Assembly (NCBI RefSeq): GCF_002941025.1
Contig: NZ_PTJS01000001.1
Coordinates: 4,903,472-4,967,471 of the forward strand
Reading direction: 5' to 3'
Source: Streptomyces sp. QL37
GTDB taxonomy: Bacteria; Actinomycetota; Actinomycetes; Streptomycetales; Streptomycetaceae
DNA: 64,000 bases
This document shows positions 17,514-28,205 of the stretch, piece by piece. The position numbers and the translations under genes are program-made. The notes below the pieces were generated by a model. It had not been told where the DNA came from, did no database searches, and saw only the letters and a list, made by a program, of their open reading frames with translations. Each line of letters opens with the position of its first letter. The first letter of the stretch is position 1.

Positions 17514-18500
17514 TTATTTTATGACCGGGGTGTCCGTGTCCGGCGTGGAGGCGGAAGCCGTGCCGACGGGGGCCGAGGCCTGCGCCGCCCGTACGGCCAG
17601 GCGCAGGGCCTCGGCCCTCGTGCGGCGTGCCGTACGCAGCGCGTCCCAGGTCAGCAGCATCAGGGCCACCCAGACCAGTGCGAATCCGGCCCACCGCTCG
17701 GGCGGCATCTCCTCGTGGAAGTACAGGATGCCGAGCGCGAACTGGAACACCGGCGCCAGGTACTGCAGCAGGCCCAGGACCGACAGCGGCACCCGGATCG
17801 CGGCGGCGCCGAAGCAGACGAGGGGGATCGCGGTGACGAGTCCCGTCGCGGCGAGCAGGGCCCCGTGGCCCGCGCCCCCGGCCAGGAACGTCGCGTCGCC
17901 GCTCGCCCCGAGCCACAGCAGGAACCCGAGCGCGGGCACGAACAGGACGGCGGTCTCTGCGGCCAGGGACTCCAGGCCGCCCATGTTGACCTTCTTCTTC
18001 ACCAGGCCGTACGTCGCGAAGGAGAACGCCAGCACCAGCGAGATCCACGGCGGCTGCCCGTAGCCGATCGCCAGCACGAGCACCGCGGCGAAGCCGGTCG
18101 CCACCGCGGTCCACTGCACCGGTCTCAGCCGCTCGCCGAGCAGCAGGACGCCCATGGCGATGGTGACCAGCGGATTGATGAAGTAGCCGAGCGACGCCTC
18201 GACGACGTGACCGTTGTTCACGGACCAGATGTAGAGACCCCAGTTGACCGAGATCACCGTCGCCGCGATCGCGATCAGTCCCAGCCGCCGGGGCTGCCGG
18301 AGCAGCTCCCCGATCCACGCCCAGCGGCGCAGGAACAGCAGGGCGATGCCGACGACCCCCAGCGACCACACCATCCGGTGGGCGAGGATCTCCACCGCCC
18401 CCGACGGTTCGAGCAGCGGCCAGAAGAGGGGCACGAGGCCCCACATCCCGTACGCGCCGATTCCGTACAGCAGGCCTGCCCGCTGTTCGTTCTTCCCCTT
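17514..18500 (-). CDS. rarD: EamA-family transporter RarD
   Basis: A 328-residue protein with about ten membrane segments from the drug/metabolite transporter superfamily. The N-terminus YGIGAYGMWGLVPLFWPLL and SVNWGLYIWSVNNGHVVEASLGYFINPLV match RarD proteins closely. The substrate of RarD is not firmly known. The GTG at 18500 has GGGAGG directly upstream and is preferred over a GTG at 18518, which would have its AGGAG too close. The C-terminal ~35 residues are an Ala/Arg-rich tail. Confidence 0.9.
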   Translation of the reverse strand, partial: KGKNEQRAGLLYGIGAYGMWGLVPLFWPLLEPSGAVEILAHRMVWSLGVVGIALLFLRRWAWIGELLRQPRRLGLIAIAATVISVNWGLYIWSVNNGHVVEASLGYFINPLVTIAMGVLLLGERLRPVQWTAVATGFAAVLVLAIGYGQPPWISLVLAFSFATYGLVKKKVNMGGLESLAAETAVLFVPALGFLLWLGASGDATFLAGGAGHGALLAATGLVTAIPLVCFGAAAIRVPLSVLGLLQYLAPVFQFALGILYFHEEMPPERWAGFALVWVALMLLTWDALRTARRTRAEALRLAVRAAQASAPVGTASASTPDTDTPVIK

Positions 18501-18621
18501 CACGGGCCCTCCCGGCACTCCTGGGTCGGCGGACGGCCGACTGCACGACGGTAGCGCCGGGGAGAGCCCTCTGTCATTGCCGTCTCAGGGAAACGGTCGT
18601 GACAGCCGCGGGCGTGCCCGT

Positions 18622-19482
18622 TCAGGCGGCGGCGACCGCCTCCGCGACCGTCTCGGCCAGCGGGGTGGTCGGCCGGCCGATCAGGCGGGCCAGGTCGCCG
18701 CTCGTGCCGGCGAGCAGGCCGCGCGCGACGGCCTCGTCGACGTCGACGAGGATCGCGGCGAAGGGCTCGGGCAGCCCGGCGCCGACGAGGACCTCCTGGT
18801 GCACGGCGGCCGGGACCCGGTTGTACGTGATCTCCTTGCCGGCGGCCTCTGCGACCGTCGCCGCGTACTCGTCCAGCGACCAGGCGGTGTCACCGCTCAG
18901 CTCGTACGCCGCGCCGAGGTGGCCCTCGCCGGTGAGGACGGCGACGGCTGCGGCGGCGTAGTCCGCCCGGGTGGCGGAGGCGATGCGCCCGTCACCCGCG
19001 TTGCCGATGACGGCGCCGTGTTCCAGGACCGGGCCCAGGTTCGCCGTGTAGTTCTCGGTGTACCAGCCGTTGCGCAGGAAGGTGTGGGGGAGACCCGAGT
19101 CGAGGATCAGCTGCTCGGTGGCCTTGTGCTCCTCGGCCAGCAGGAAATCGGCGTCGGGCCCGCCCAGCACCCCGGTGTACGCGAGCTGCGCGACCCCGGC
19201 CGCCTTCGCGGCGTCGATCACCGCGGTGTGCTGCGCGACCCGCTTGCCGACCTCGCTGCCCGAGATCAGCAGGACGCGGTCACCGGACCGGAACGTGCCG
19301 GCGAGCGTCTCGGGGCGGTCGTAGTCGGCGATGCGGAGTTCGACACCCCGGGCGGCGAGCGGGGCGGCCTTCTCCTTGTCGCGGACGACGGCGACGACCT
19401 GGTCGGCCGGGACCGCGTCGAGCAGCTGCTCGATGACGAGGCGGCCGAGGGCTCCGGTGGCTCCGGTGACGACGATGCTCAT
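18622..19482 (-). CDS. NmrA-like NAD(P)-binding oxidoreductase (quinone oxidoreductase 2-like)
   Basis: A 286-residue atypical short-chain dehydrogenase. The nucleotide motif is TGATGALG at residues 6-13, then VVAVVRDKEKA as in NmrA/YtfG proteins. YTENYTANLGPVLEHG and AYELSGDTAWSLDEYAA are typical of QOR2-like enzymes. It probably reduces quinones or senses NAD(P)H. It is divergent from an HxlR regulator whose palindrome lies between them, so it is the probable regulated gene. Confidence 0.9.
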   Translation of the reverse strand: MSIVVTGATGALGRLVIEQLLDAVPADQVVAVVRDKEKAAPLAARGVELRIADYDRPETLAGTFRSGDRVLLISGSEVGKRVAQHTAVIDAAKAAGVAQLAYTGVLGGPDADFLLAEEHKATEQLILDSGLPHTFLRNGWYTENYTANLGPVLEHGAVIGNAGDGRIASATRADYAAAAVAVLTGEGHLGAAYELSGDTAWSLDEYAATVAEAAGKEITYNRVPAAVHQEVLVGAGLPEPFAAILVDVDEAVARGLLAGTSGDLARLIGRPTTPLAETVAEAVAAA

Positions 19483-19559
19483 GGGGTTCTCTCCTGGGGG
19501 CGCTGATCATGCTGCGAGTGGAACAGTGCTCACCCTAGGAGGTGTACTAACTCTGCGAA

Positions 19560-19584
19560 AGTACCCACTTTGAAGTAAGGTACT
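19560..19584. promoter_or_regulatory. Probable HxlR operator
   Basis: AGTACC at 19560-19565 and GGTACT at 19579-19584 form a perfect 6-bp inverted repeat with 13 bp between, just upstream of the HxlR start. GTAC-type half-sites with this spacing are usual for HxlR/YodB regulators. A further GTAC core occurs at 19543-19546. Confidence 0.6.
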
Positions 19585-19587
19585 GGC

Positions 19588-20010
19588 ATGACCGTAAGCA
19601 TCCTGGACGAAGTGGGCGGCCGCCGCCCGGACGTCAACCAGCAGAACTGTCCCTCCCGGCTGGTCCTCGAACACGTCACCAGCCGGTGGGGGGTGCTGGT
19701 GCTGGCCGCGCTGCTGGAACGCTCCTACAGGTTCAGCGAACTGCGCCGCACGGTCGGCGGCGTCAGCGAGAAGATGCTGGCCCAGACCCTCCAGACGCTG
19801 GAGCGCGACGGCTTCGTGCACCGGGACGCGAAGCCGGTGATCCCGCCCCGCGTGGACTACTCGCTGACCCCCCTCGGCAGGGAGGCCGCCGACCAGGTCT
19901 GGGCGCTGGCCCGCTGGGCGGAGCAGCGGCTGGACACGGTGGAGGACTCCCGCCGGGCATACGACGAGGCCCGGAACCAGTCGGCTCCGGGCCCCGGCGT
20001 GCGCGTGTGA
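19588..20010 (+). CDS. HxlR-family transcriptional regulator
   Basis: A 140-residue winged-helix dimer. It has the family signature CPSRLVLEHVTSRWGVLVLAAL and FSELRRTVGGVSEKMLAQTL, followed by the wing PRVDYSLTPLG. A single Cys near residue 20 (NCPSR) sits where redox-sensing HxlR proteins carry their reactive cysteine. Members commonly sense quinones or aldehydes and control adjacent reductases. The divergent NmrA-like oxidoreductase and the palindrome between them fit that pattern. Confidence 0.92.
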   Translation: MTVSILDEVGGRRPDVNQQNCPSRLVLEHVTSRWGVLVLAALLERSYRFSELRRTVGGVSEKMLAQTLQTLERDGFVHRDAKPVIPPRVDYSLTPLGREAADQVWALARWAEQRLDTVEDSRRAYDEARNQSAPGPGVRV

Positions 20011-20017
20011 CGGCGGA

Positions 20018-21068
20018 TCAGCCGACCACGGTCCAGGTGTCGCTGCCCGCCAGCAGGGTGCTCAGGTCACCCTTGCCGTGCCGCTCGATCGCGGCGTCGA
20101 GCTGGTCGGACATGAGCGCGTCGTAGACCGGGCGCTCCACACTGCGCAGCACGCCGATCGGTGTGTGGTGCAGAGTGTCGGCGTCGGCCAGCCGGGACAG
20201 CGCGAACGCCGTCGTCGGGCTGGGGTTGTGGGCGTCGTGGACGAGGACCTGCGACTGGTTCTCCTCGGTGACGGCGACCACGCTCAGGTCGCCCGTGATC
20301 GCGTCGCGCACGACCCCCTTGGAGTTGTCCACGCCGAAGAGGATCGGCCGTCCGTGCTCCAGGCGGATGACCGCCTCTTCGGCCCGTTCCTTGTCCTTGA
20401 GCACCTCGAAGGCGCCGTCGTTGAAGATGTTGCAGTTCTGGTAGATCTCCACCAGCGCGGTGCCCGGATGATCGGCGGCCGCGCGCAGCACGCTCGTGAG
20501 GTGCTTGCGGTCGGAGTCCACCGTGCGGGCGACGAAGGAGGCTTCGGCGCCCAGGGCGAGGGAGACCGGGTTGAAGGGGGCGTCGAGCGAGCCCATCGGC
20601 GTCGACTTGGTGATCTTGCCGACCTCGGAGGTGGGGCTGTACTGCCCCTTGGTGAGCCCGTAGATCCGGTTGTTGAACAGCAGGATCTTGAGGTTGACGT
20701 TGCGGCGCAGGGCGTGGATCAGGTGGTTCCCGCCGATCGACAGCGCGTCGCCGTCTCCGGTGACGACCCAGACGGACAGGTCGCGCCGGGAGGTGGCCAG
20801 GCCCGTCGCGATGGACGGGGCGCGGCCGTGGATGGAGTGCATCCCGTACGTGTTCATGTAGTACGGGAAGCGGGACGAGCAGCCGATGCCGGAGACGAAC
20901 GTGATGTTCTCCTTGGCCAGCCCCAGTTCGGGCATGAAGCCCTGCACCGCCGCGAGGACCGCGTAGTCACCGCAGCCCGGGCACCAGCGCACCTCCTGGT
21001 CGGACTTGAAGTCCTTCATGGACTGCTTGCCCTCGGCCTTGGGGACCAGCTGGAGGAGTTCGTTGGCG

Positions 21069-21076
<8 letters not shown>
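20018..21076 (-). CDS. korB: 2-oxoacid:ferredoxin oxidoreductase, beta subunit
   Basis: A 352-residue thiamine-diphosphate subunit. Cysteines for the [4Fe-4S] cluster are visible in WCPGCGDYAVL, GIGCSSRFPYYMNT and QNCNIFNDG. The thiamine motif runs from GDGDALSIGGNHLIHALRRN to the NNRIYGLTKGQ segment. With the alpha subunit it decarboxylates 2-oxoglutarate (or a related acid) to the acyl-CoA and reduces ferredoxin. It starts inside the last 8 bp of the alpha gene, so the two are coupled. It is convergent with the HxlR gene across 7 bp. Confidence 0.95.
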
Positions 21077-23024
<1,948 letters not shown>

Positions 23025-23295
23025 TGAACTGGACCTCCCTCGGGGCGGCGGCTCGGGACCGGCCGACCCGCCGGCGGTCCAGGCCCCACCCTACTTCTGT
23101 AAGGGTCGCCTTCCTCGGACCGGTCATATGGTGGACGCGTTTTCGAGACAGGAATGCGTCACGTTTTGCCATATTTTTCCCGGACCTTTCGATTACTGGA
23201 CGAAGCCCCCGGTCCTCATCCTTTCGTCCTGGTCCCGAGGTCTCACCGGGCTACGGGTGGATCATCCAGATCATCGCGAGTAGATCATCGCGTTG

Positions 23296-23955
23296 TCACG
23301 AGTTCAGATAAGTGAGAACAGCGAGAACACGCCGGTGATCCCCGTCACTGGGTGACAGGCCGAGTTTCAGGAAGATGTTGCTGACGTGCTTCTCCACCGC
23401 TCCGTCGCTGACCACCAGCTGCCGGGCGACGGCTGAATTCGTACGCCCCTCCGCCATCAGGCCCAGGACCTCCCGCTCGCGCGGCGTGAGCCCCGCCAGC
23501 ACGTCCTGCTTGCGGCTGCGGCCCAGCAGCTGAGCCACCACCTCCGGGTCCAGCGCGGTCCCGCCCTGCGCCACCCGGACCACGGCGTCCACGAACTCCC
23601 TGACCTCGGCGACCCGGTCCTTCAGCAGATAGCCCACCCCGCGGCTGCTGCCGGCCAGCAGCTCGGTGGCGTACTGCTCCTCGACGTACTGCGAGAGCAC
23701 CAGCACCCCGATGTCCGGGTAGTCCTTGCGCAGCCGCACCGCCGCCCGCACGCCCTCGTCGGTGTGGGTCGGCGGCATCCGCACATCGGCGACCACCACG
23801 TCCGGCAGCGCGTCCTGCCCCGCGAGGTCGCTCACCGTCTTGATCAGCGCCTCGGCGTCCCCGACCCCCGCGACGACGTCGTGCCCCAGATCGGTCAGCA
23901 GCCGGGTGAGTCCCTCCCGGAGCAGCACCGAATCCTCGGCGATGACGACCCGCAC
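23296..23955 (-). CDS. Response regulator, NarL/LuxR family
   Basis: A 219-residue transcription factor. The receiver domain has the acidic pair in VVIAEDS, phospho-acceptor Asp in [16 protein letters not shown] and Lys in YLLKDRV. The LuxR helix-turn-helix is [43 protein letters not shown] 23955 was chosen because GGAGG lies 5 nt upstream and the length then equals the family norm; longer in-frame starts reach 24006. It is the only regulator beside two kinase genes, but a strong hairpin separates it from them, so it may have its own promoter. Confidence 0.92.
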   Translation of the reverse strand: MRVVIAEDSVLLREGLTRLLTDLGHDVVAGVGDAEALIKTVSDLAGQDALPDVVVADVRMPPTHTDEGVRAAVRLRKDYPDIGVLVLSQYVEEQYATELLAGSSRGVGYLLKDRVAEVREFVDAVVRVAQGGTALDPEVVAQLLGRSRKQDVLAGLTPREREVLGLMAEGRTNSAVARQLVVSDGAVEKHVSNIFLKLGLSPSDGDHRRVLAVLTYLNS

Positions 23956-24102
23956 TCTTTCCTCCACGACGTTGTGTCCCCCACTGTCGGTGTTCCGTGT
24001 GTTCACGTGTTCGCCGCTGCCACGCGGCCGCTCGTGCGTCCAGCATCCCAGCTCCCGCGCCCGGATGGGCCGTACACCAGCGCTTCCGTGACACCGGACG
24101 CG

Positions 24103-24145
24103 CCGCAGTGCCCCGGCCGCCGTGATGGCGGCCGGGGCACTGCGG
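24103..24145 (-). terminator. Perfect 19-bp hairpin between kinase and regulator genes
   Basis: The arms at 24103-24121 and 24127-24145 are exact complements with a 5-nt loop. No U-tract follows on the minus strand, typical of Streptomyces. It starts 21 bp after the kinase stop and should end or attenuate the kinase transcript before the response-regulator gene. Confidence 0.8.
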
Positions 24146-24166
24146 CTCCGGTCAGGAGGCGGACAC

Positions 24167-25519
24167 TCAGCCCCGCCAGGGCAGCTCGGCCGTGACGGTC
24201 GTCGGTCCGCCGGCGGGGGAGTCGACGACGAGGATGCCGTCCACCGCGTCCAGCCGCTCCGTCAGCCCGGCGAGACCGCTGCCCGTCGACACACCGGCTC
24301 CGCCGCGCCCGTCATCGCCGACCTGGAGCATCAGCCGGTCGCCGGCCCGCCACACGTCGACCGAGGCACGGGTGGCCCGGGCGTGCTTGCTGACGTTCTG
24401 GAGGAGTTCGGAGACCGTGAAGTAGGCGATGCCCTCGATGGCCTGCGCGGGGCGCGACTCCAGGTCCACCACGACCTTCACGGGGACGGTGCAGCGGGAG
24501 GCGATGGCGGAGAGCGCCGCGTCGAGTCCGCGGTCGGTGAGGACGGCGGGGTGGATGCCGCGGGCGAGGTCGCGGAGTTCCTGGAGGGCGACCTTGACCT
24601 CGCCGTGGGCCTCGTCGACCATGCGCGCGGCGGCCTCGGGGTCCTTGTCGAGCTTCTCCTTCGCCAGCCCCAGATCCATGGCGAGGGCGACGAGGCGGGC
24701 CTGTGCGCCGTCGTGGAGGTCGCGTTCGATGCGGCGCAGGTCCGCGGCGGCCGTGTCCACGACCACTCCCCGGTCCGACTCCAGCTCCGAGACCCTCGTG
24801 GCCAGCCGGGAGGGGCCGAGCAGACCCGCGACCATGACCCGGTCCACGGTCGCCAGGCCCCGGATGATCCACGGCGTGATCAGCACGAGAGCCAGGCCGA
24901 GCGCGGCGGTGACCCCCAGCTCGAAGGACGAGTCGAGGAAGAACTGGTGCGTCCCGTCCCCGTACAACTGGATGCCGTCGACACCCACGTACGTGGGGAA
25001 GACCCAGTGCCACAGCGGGTACGTGAACGCGGCCCAGCCGTAGAACCAGAAGGTCGCCGCCACGGTGAACGCGAACACCGCCCACGGCATGTGCAGCACC
25101 GCGTAGAGGAGATGCCGCCAGGACACCCCGCTCTTCAGCGTCGCGCCGACCCAGGACATCAGGCCGCCCTTGCCGCGGACCGGCGCGGGATCCGCGATGT
25201 CCAGCCCCAGCAGTCCGCGCGCCCGGCCGCGTTCCATGACACCGAAGCCGCGGCACATGACGAGGCCGGCGGCGAGTATCGGAATGCCGAGGAAGGTGAT
25301 CAGCATGCCGAGGCCGAGCGACACCATCGTCACCGCGAAGGAGAACAGCACCACGCTGATCGGCAGGCTCAGGAGCAGATAGGCCAGCTCGCGCCACGTA
25401 CGCGCCTCGAAGGGCGCGCGGAGCGCCGTGGGGAAGAAGTGCTTCGCCGGCGGGTAGCTCCCCGCCCCGGTGCCGGGCCTGTGCTGGTCCCGGGTGTCCG
25501 GTCCGTATGCCGTGGCCAT
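24167..25519 (-). CDS. Sensor histidine kinase (HisKA_3 type), paralogue B
   Basis: A 450-residue membrane kinase. Residues about 30-240 are a sensor region with two pairs of membrane segments ([39 protein letters not shown], then ~115-210). The dimerisation/phosphorylation helix holds the His in [19 protein letters not shown]. The ATPase domain has [16 protein letters not shown] (N box) and [10 protein letters not shown] (G1). Its partner is most likely the LuxR-type regulator downstream. A 300-bp stretch is almost identical to the upstream kinase gene. Start ATG 25519. Confidence 0.92.
   Translation of the reverse strand: MATAYGPDTRDQHRPGTGAGSYPPAKHFFPTALRAPFEARTWRELAYLLLSLPISVVLFSFAVTMVSLGLGMLITFLGIPILAAGLVMCRGFGVMERGRARGLLGLDIADPAPVRGKGGLMSWVGATLKSGVSWRHLLYAVLHMPWAVFAFTVAATFWFYGWAAFTYPLWHWVFPTYVGVDGIQLYGDGTHQFFLDSSFELGVTAALGLALVLITPWIIRGLATVDRVMVAGLLGPSRLATRVSELESDRGVVVDTAAADLRRIERDLHDGAQARLVALAMDLGLAKEKLDKDPEAAARMVDEAHGEVKVALQELRDLARGIHPAVLTDRGLDAALSAIASRCTVPVKVVVDLESRPAQAIEGIAYFTVSELLQNVSKHARATRASVDVWRAGDRLMLQVGDDGRGGAGVSTGSGLAGLTERLDAVDGILVVDSPAGGPTTVTAELPWRG
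24481..24787 (-). repeat. Near-identical DNA block shared by the two kinases (copy B)
   Basis: It aligns without gaps to 26057-26363 at a fixed offset of 1576 bp. By eye about a dozen bases differ, half of them in one short patch. It encodes the phospho-acceptor helix and the start of the ATPase domain. Flanking sequence of the two genes is much more divergent. Confidence 0.85.
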
Positions 25520-25706
25520 CAGTGGCGTCCGTCCGTTTCTTCTGAGCGGGAACTCCCCGCGGACCGATACAACGGCTGATATCTCAAGAGTGCTGTGCCG
25601 GGAGCCGCCTCACCATGAGGGCCGTATCCGTATCCGGCCGGGGGTTTTCCCCACCACGGGGCCGCCCCGTCCCGTGCCCGGGACGGTAGCCCTCGGCGTC
25701 GCTGTG

Positions 25707-26906
25707 TCACGCCGCACCGGCGCGGTCGGCCCCGGAGGCGAGGCGGTCGCGCCAGGGCAGCTCGGCGGTGACCGTGGTCGGGCCGCCCTCGGGGGAGTCC
25801 AGGACGAACATCCCGTCGACCGCTCCCAGCCGCTCCGCCAGCCCCGACATGCCCGTACCGCCGTCGAGCCGGGCGCCGCCCCTCCCGTCGTCCCGGACCT
25901 GGAGCATCAGCCGGTCACCGGACCGCCACACGTCGACGGAGGCCCGACCGGCGCGGCTGTGCTTGCTGACGTTCTGGAGGAGCTCGGAGACCGTGAAGTA
26001 GGCGATGCCCTCGATGGCCTCGGCCGGCCGGGCCCGCAGCTCGACCGAGACGGTCACGGGGACGGTGCAGCGGGAGGCGATGGCGGAGAGTGCCGCGTCG
26101 AGTCCGCGGTCGGTGAGGACGGCGGGGTGGATGCCGCGGGCGAGGTCGCGGAGTTCCTGGAGGGCGACCTTGACCTCGCCGTGGGCCTCGTCGACCATGC
26201 GGGCGGCGGCCTCGGGATCGTCCGTGAGCTTCTCCTTCGCCAGCCCCAGGCCCATGGCGAGGGCGACGAGGCGGGCCTGTGCGCCGTCGTGGAGGTCGCG
26301 TTCGATGCGGCGCAGGTCCGCGGCGGCCGTGTCCACGACCACACCCCGGTCCGACTCCAGCTCGGCGATCCTGCGCTCCAGCTCGTCGGAGGGGGAGAGC
26401 AGCCCTCGCACCATCGCCCGGTCCGCGTTCGTCAGCCCGCGCGCGAGGTACGGGAGCACGGGCCAGAGGACGAACAGGCTCACCAGCGTCACGGCGAACG
26501 TCGCCACACCCCACGGCAGCCGGATGAACGAATACAGCAACGCCCGCCAGCCGACCGGGTCCTTCAGACCCGACCACAGCCAGGTGAAGAAGCCCTGGTC
26601 CCGACGCCCGCGCGCCATCGGGCTCGGCTCCTCGACGCGGACCCCGAGCATCCTCCGCGCCCGGCCGCGCTCGGCCCGGCCGAGACCGCGCGCGCCCTGC
26701 AGTCCCAGGGCGAGCAGGGGCAGCCCGATCACGGTGACGGAGAGCCCGGCACCCACGCCGACCAGGAACACGGTGTAGACGAACCCGACGATCGCCATCG
26801 GCAGATTGGCCAGGAGATACGCGATCTCCTTCCAGGTCCACCGGTCGAAGGCGAAGCGCGCGGGCGGCGGCCGGTCGTTGTCCGGCGGGGAGGGGCTCAT
26901 GGTCAT
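25707..26906 (-). CDS. Sensor histidine kinase (HisKA_3 type), paralogue A
   Basis: A 399-residue membrane kinase with the same plan as the downstream one. It has a hydrophobic sensor region (EIAYLLANLPMAIVGFVYTVFLVGVG, LSVTVIGLPLLALGL, then two segments near 125-165), the phospho-His in [19 protein letters not shown], and ATPase motifs [16 protein letters not shown] and VRDDGRGGAR. The start at MTMSPSPP (26906) is preferred; the frame extends to 26942 without a ribosome site. It is 187 bp upstream of paralogue B and divergent from the nuoA2 operon. Confidence 0.92.
   Translation of the reverse strand: MTMSPSPPDNDRPPPARFAFDRWTWKEIAYLLANLPMAIVGFVYTVFLVGVGAGLSVTVIGLPLLALGLQGARGLGRAERGRARRMLGVRVEEPSPMARGRRDQGFFTWLWSGLKDPVGWRALLYSFIRLPWGVATFAVTLVSLFVLWPVLPYLARGLTNADRAMVRGLLSPSDELERRIAELESDRGVVVDTAAADLRRIERDLHDGAQARLVALAMGLGLAKEKLTDDPEAAARMVDEAHGEVKVALQELRDLARGIHPAVLTDRGLDAALSAIASRCTVPVTVSVELRARPAEAIEGIAYFTVSELLQNVSKHSRAGRASVDVWRSGDRLMLQVRDDGRGGARLDGGTGMSGLAERLGAVDGMFVLDSPEGGPTTVTAELPWRDRLASGADRAGAA
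26057..26363 (-). repeat. Near-identical DNA block shared by the two kinases (copy A)
   Basis: Partner of 24481-24787. Identity persists at synonymous positions, which points to recent duplication or gene conversion rather than protein-level constraint alone. Confidence 0.85.
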
Positions 26907-26996
26907 GCGACCAGCCTGCCGGGCCGGGCGGGCCCACGCCATGGGGTTCGTGGGTGAGGCCCAGTAGGGATAACCCCACCTCGCGCCGGCCCTCCC

Positions 26997-27086
26997 CTGT
27001 CACCTCCGCCCCACCGTCTGTCACCTGCTGCCTCACCCGCCTGTCACCTCCTGCCTCACCCGCCTGTCACCTCCTGTCCCACCCGT
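26997..27086. repeat. Four tandem ~23-bp repeats upstream of nuoA2
   Basis: Units lie at 26997-27017 (21 bp, degenerate), 27018-27040, 27041-27063 and 27064-27086 (23 bp each). The core is CTGTCACCTCCTGCCTCACC. Units 2 and 3 differ at one base. The array fills the divergent region between the kinase and the nuo2 operon, ending about 40 bp before a TAGACT -10-like hexamer (27125-27130). A repeat period close to two helical turns suggests cooperative protein binding on one face. Confidence 0.85.
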
Positions 27087-27177
27087 TGTGCGACGGGGCT
27101 GCTTACCCTCTCTTTAACAGGGCCTAGACTCCCGTGCGTACAGACCGTCGAACAGGTTGAGGGAGCGAGGGGCGGAC

Positions 27178-27579
27178 GTGGCGGACGTGCCGGGACCGAC
27201 CGTTCTCGCGTCGGACTACTTCCAGAGCTACTCAGTGGTCGGACTGCTCGCCCTGGTGGGCGTGGTGTTCGTCGCCGTCGCCTTCGGGGCCGGCCGGCTG
27301 CTGAGGCCCGTGGTCCCAACGCCGGAGAAACTCCTCACGTACGAGTGCGGCGTGGACCCCGTGGGCGAGGGCTGGGCCCACACCCAGGTTCGCTATTACG
27401 TGTACGCCTTCCTGTACGTGATCTTCGCCGTCGACTCGATCTTCCTGTTCCCGTGGGCGACGGTCTTCGCGGCCCCCGGTTACGGGGCGACGACGCTGGT
27501 GGAGATGTTCATCTTCCTCGGTTTCCTGGCCGTGGGACTGCTCTACGCATGGAAGAAGGGCGTCCTCGAATGGGCGTGA
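27178..27579 (+). CDS. nuoA2: NADH-quinone oxidoreductase subunit A (second copy)
   Basis: A 133-residue membrane subunit with three segments, including [41 protein letters not shown] and [19 protein letters not shown]. The conserved loop [23 protein letters not shown] is the NuoA signature, with Cys in the YECG position. GTG 27178 is preceded by GAGGGG at 5 nt; a TTG at 27157 is an alternative. It is the first gene of a ten-gene operon and overlaps nuoB2 by 10 bp. Confidence 0.93.
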   Translation: MADVPGPTVLASDYFQSYSVVGLLALVGVVFVAVAFGAGRLLRPVVPTPEKLLTYECGVDPVGEGWAHTQVRYYVYAFLYVIFAVDSIFLFPWATVFAAPGYGATTLVEMFIFLGFLAVGLLYAWKKGVLEWA

Positions 27580-28205
27580 CGAGCCGGCCGAACCCCGAAC
27601 CCCCCGTGTCGCTGCCCGACCCGACGCCGCTGCCCGAGCCGAAGAGGCTCGGCGTGCTGTCCCGGCTCGCGCCCGAACCGATGAAGGTGGTCCTCAACTG
27701 GGGCCGCCGCTACAGCCTGTGGGTCTTCAACTTCGGACTCGCCTGCTGCGCCATCGAATTCATCGCCGCCTCCATGGCGCGGCACGACTTCATCCGGCTC
27801 GGCGTCATCCCCTTCGCGCCCGGCCCCCGGCAGGCCGACCTGATGGTGGTGTCCGGCACGGTGACGGACAAGATGGCCCCCGCCGTGAAGCGGCTCTACG
27901 AGCAGATGCCCGAGCCGAAGTACGTCATCTCCTTCGGCGCCTGCTCCAACTGCGGCGGACCGTACTGGGATTCGTACTCCGTGACGAAGGGCGTCGACCA
28001 GATCATCCCCGTCGACGTCTACGTACCCGGCTGCCCGCCCCGGCCCGAGGCGCTCCTGCAGGGCATCCTCAAGCTGCAGGAGAAGATCGCCCGCGAATCG
28101 CTGGCCGAGCGGTACAGCACCGAGGGCACGGCCCGCCCGTCGGCCGCCGCCCTGCGCAGCGGTCTCGTCGAGGCCCCGAAGGCGCCGGGGGAGGAGGGGA
28201 AGTGA
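27570..28205 (+). CDS. nuoB2: NADH-quinone oxidoreductase subunit B (second copy)
   Basis: A 211-residue subunit that carries cluster N2, the last iron-sulfur centre before quinone. All four ligands are present: the Cys pair C59-C60 ([10 protein letters not shown]), C125 (FGACSNCGG) and C155 ([12 protein letters not shown]). The N-terminal ~35 residues are a Pro-rich extension and the C-terminus has a short Ala/Glu tail. N2 in known complexes sits against NuoD, which is absent from this operon. It overlaps nuoC2 by 4 bp (GTGA). Confidence 0.95.
   Translation: MGVTSRPNPEPPVSLPDPTPLPEPKRLGVLSRLAPEPMKVVLNWGRRYSLWVFNFGLACCAIEFIAASMARHDFIRLGVIPFAPGPRQADLMVVSGTVTDKMAPAVKRLYEQMPEPKYVISFGACSNCGGPYWDSYSVTKGVDQIIPVDVYVPGCPPRPEALLQGILKLQEKIARESLAERYSTEGTARPSAAALRSGLVEAPKAPGEEGK

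Noticed and set aside
26997..27086. CRISPR array
   Set aside because: The four 23-bp units are directly abutting without spacers and no cas genes are near.
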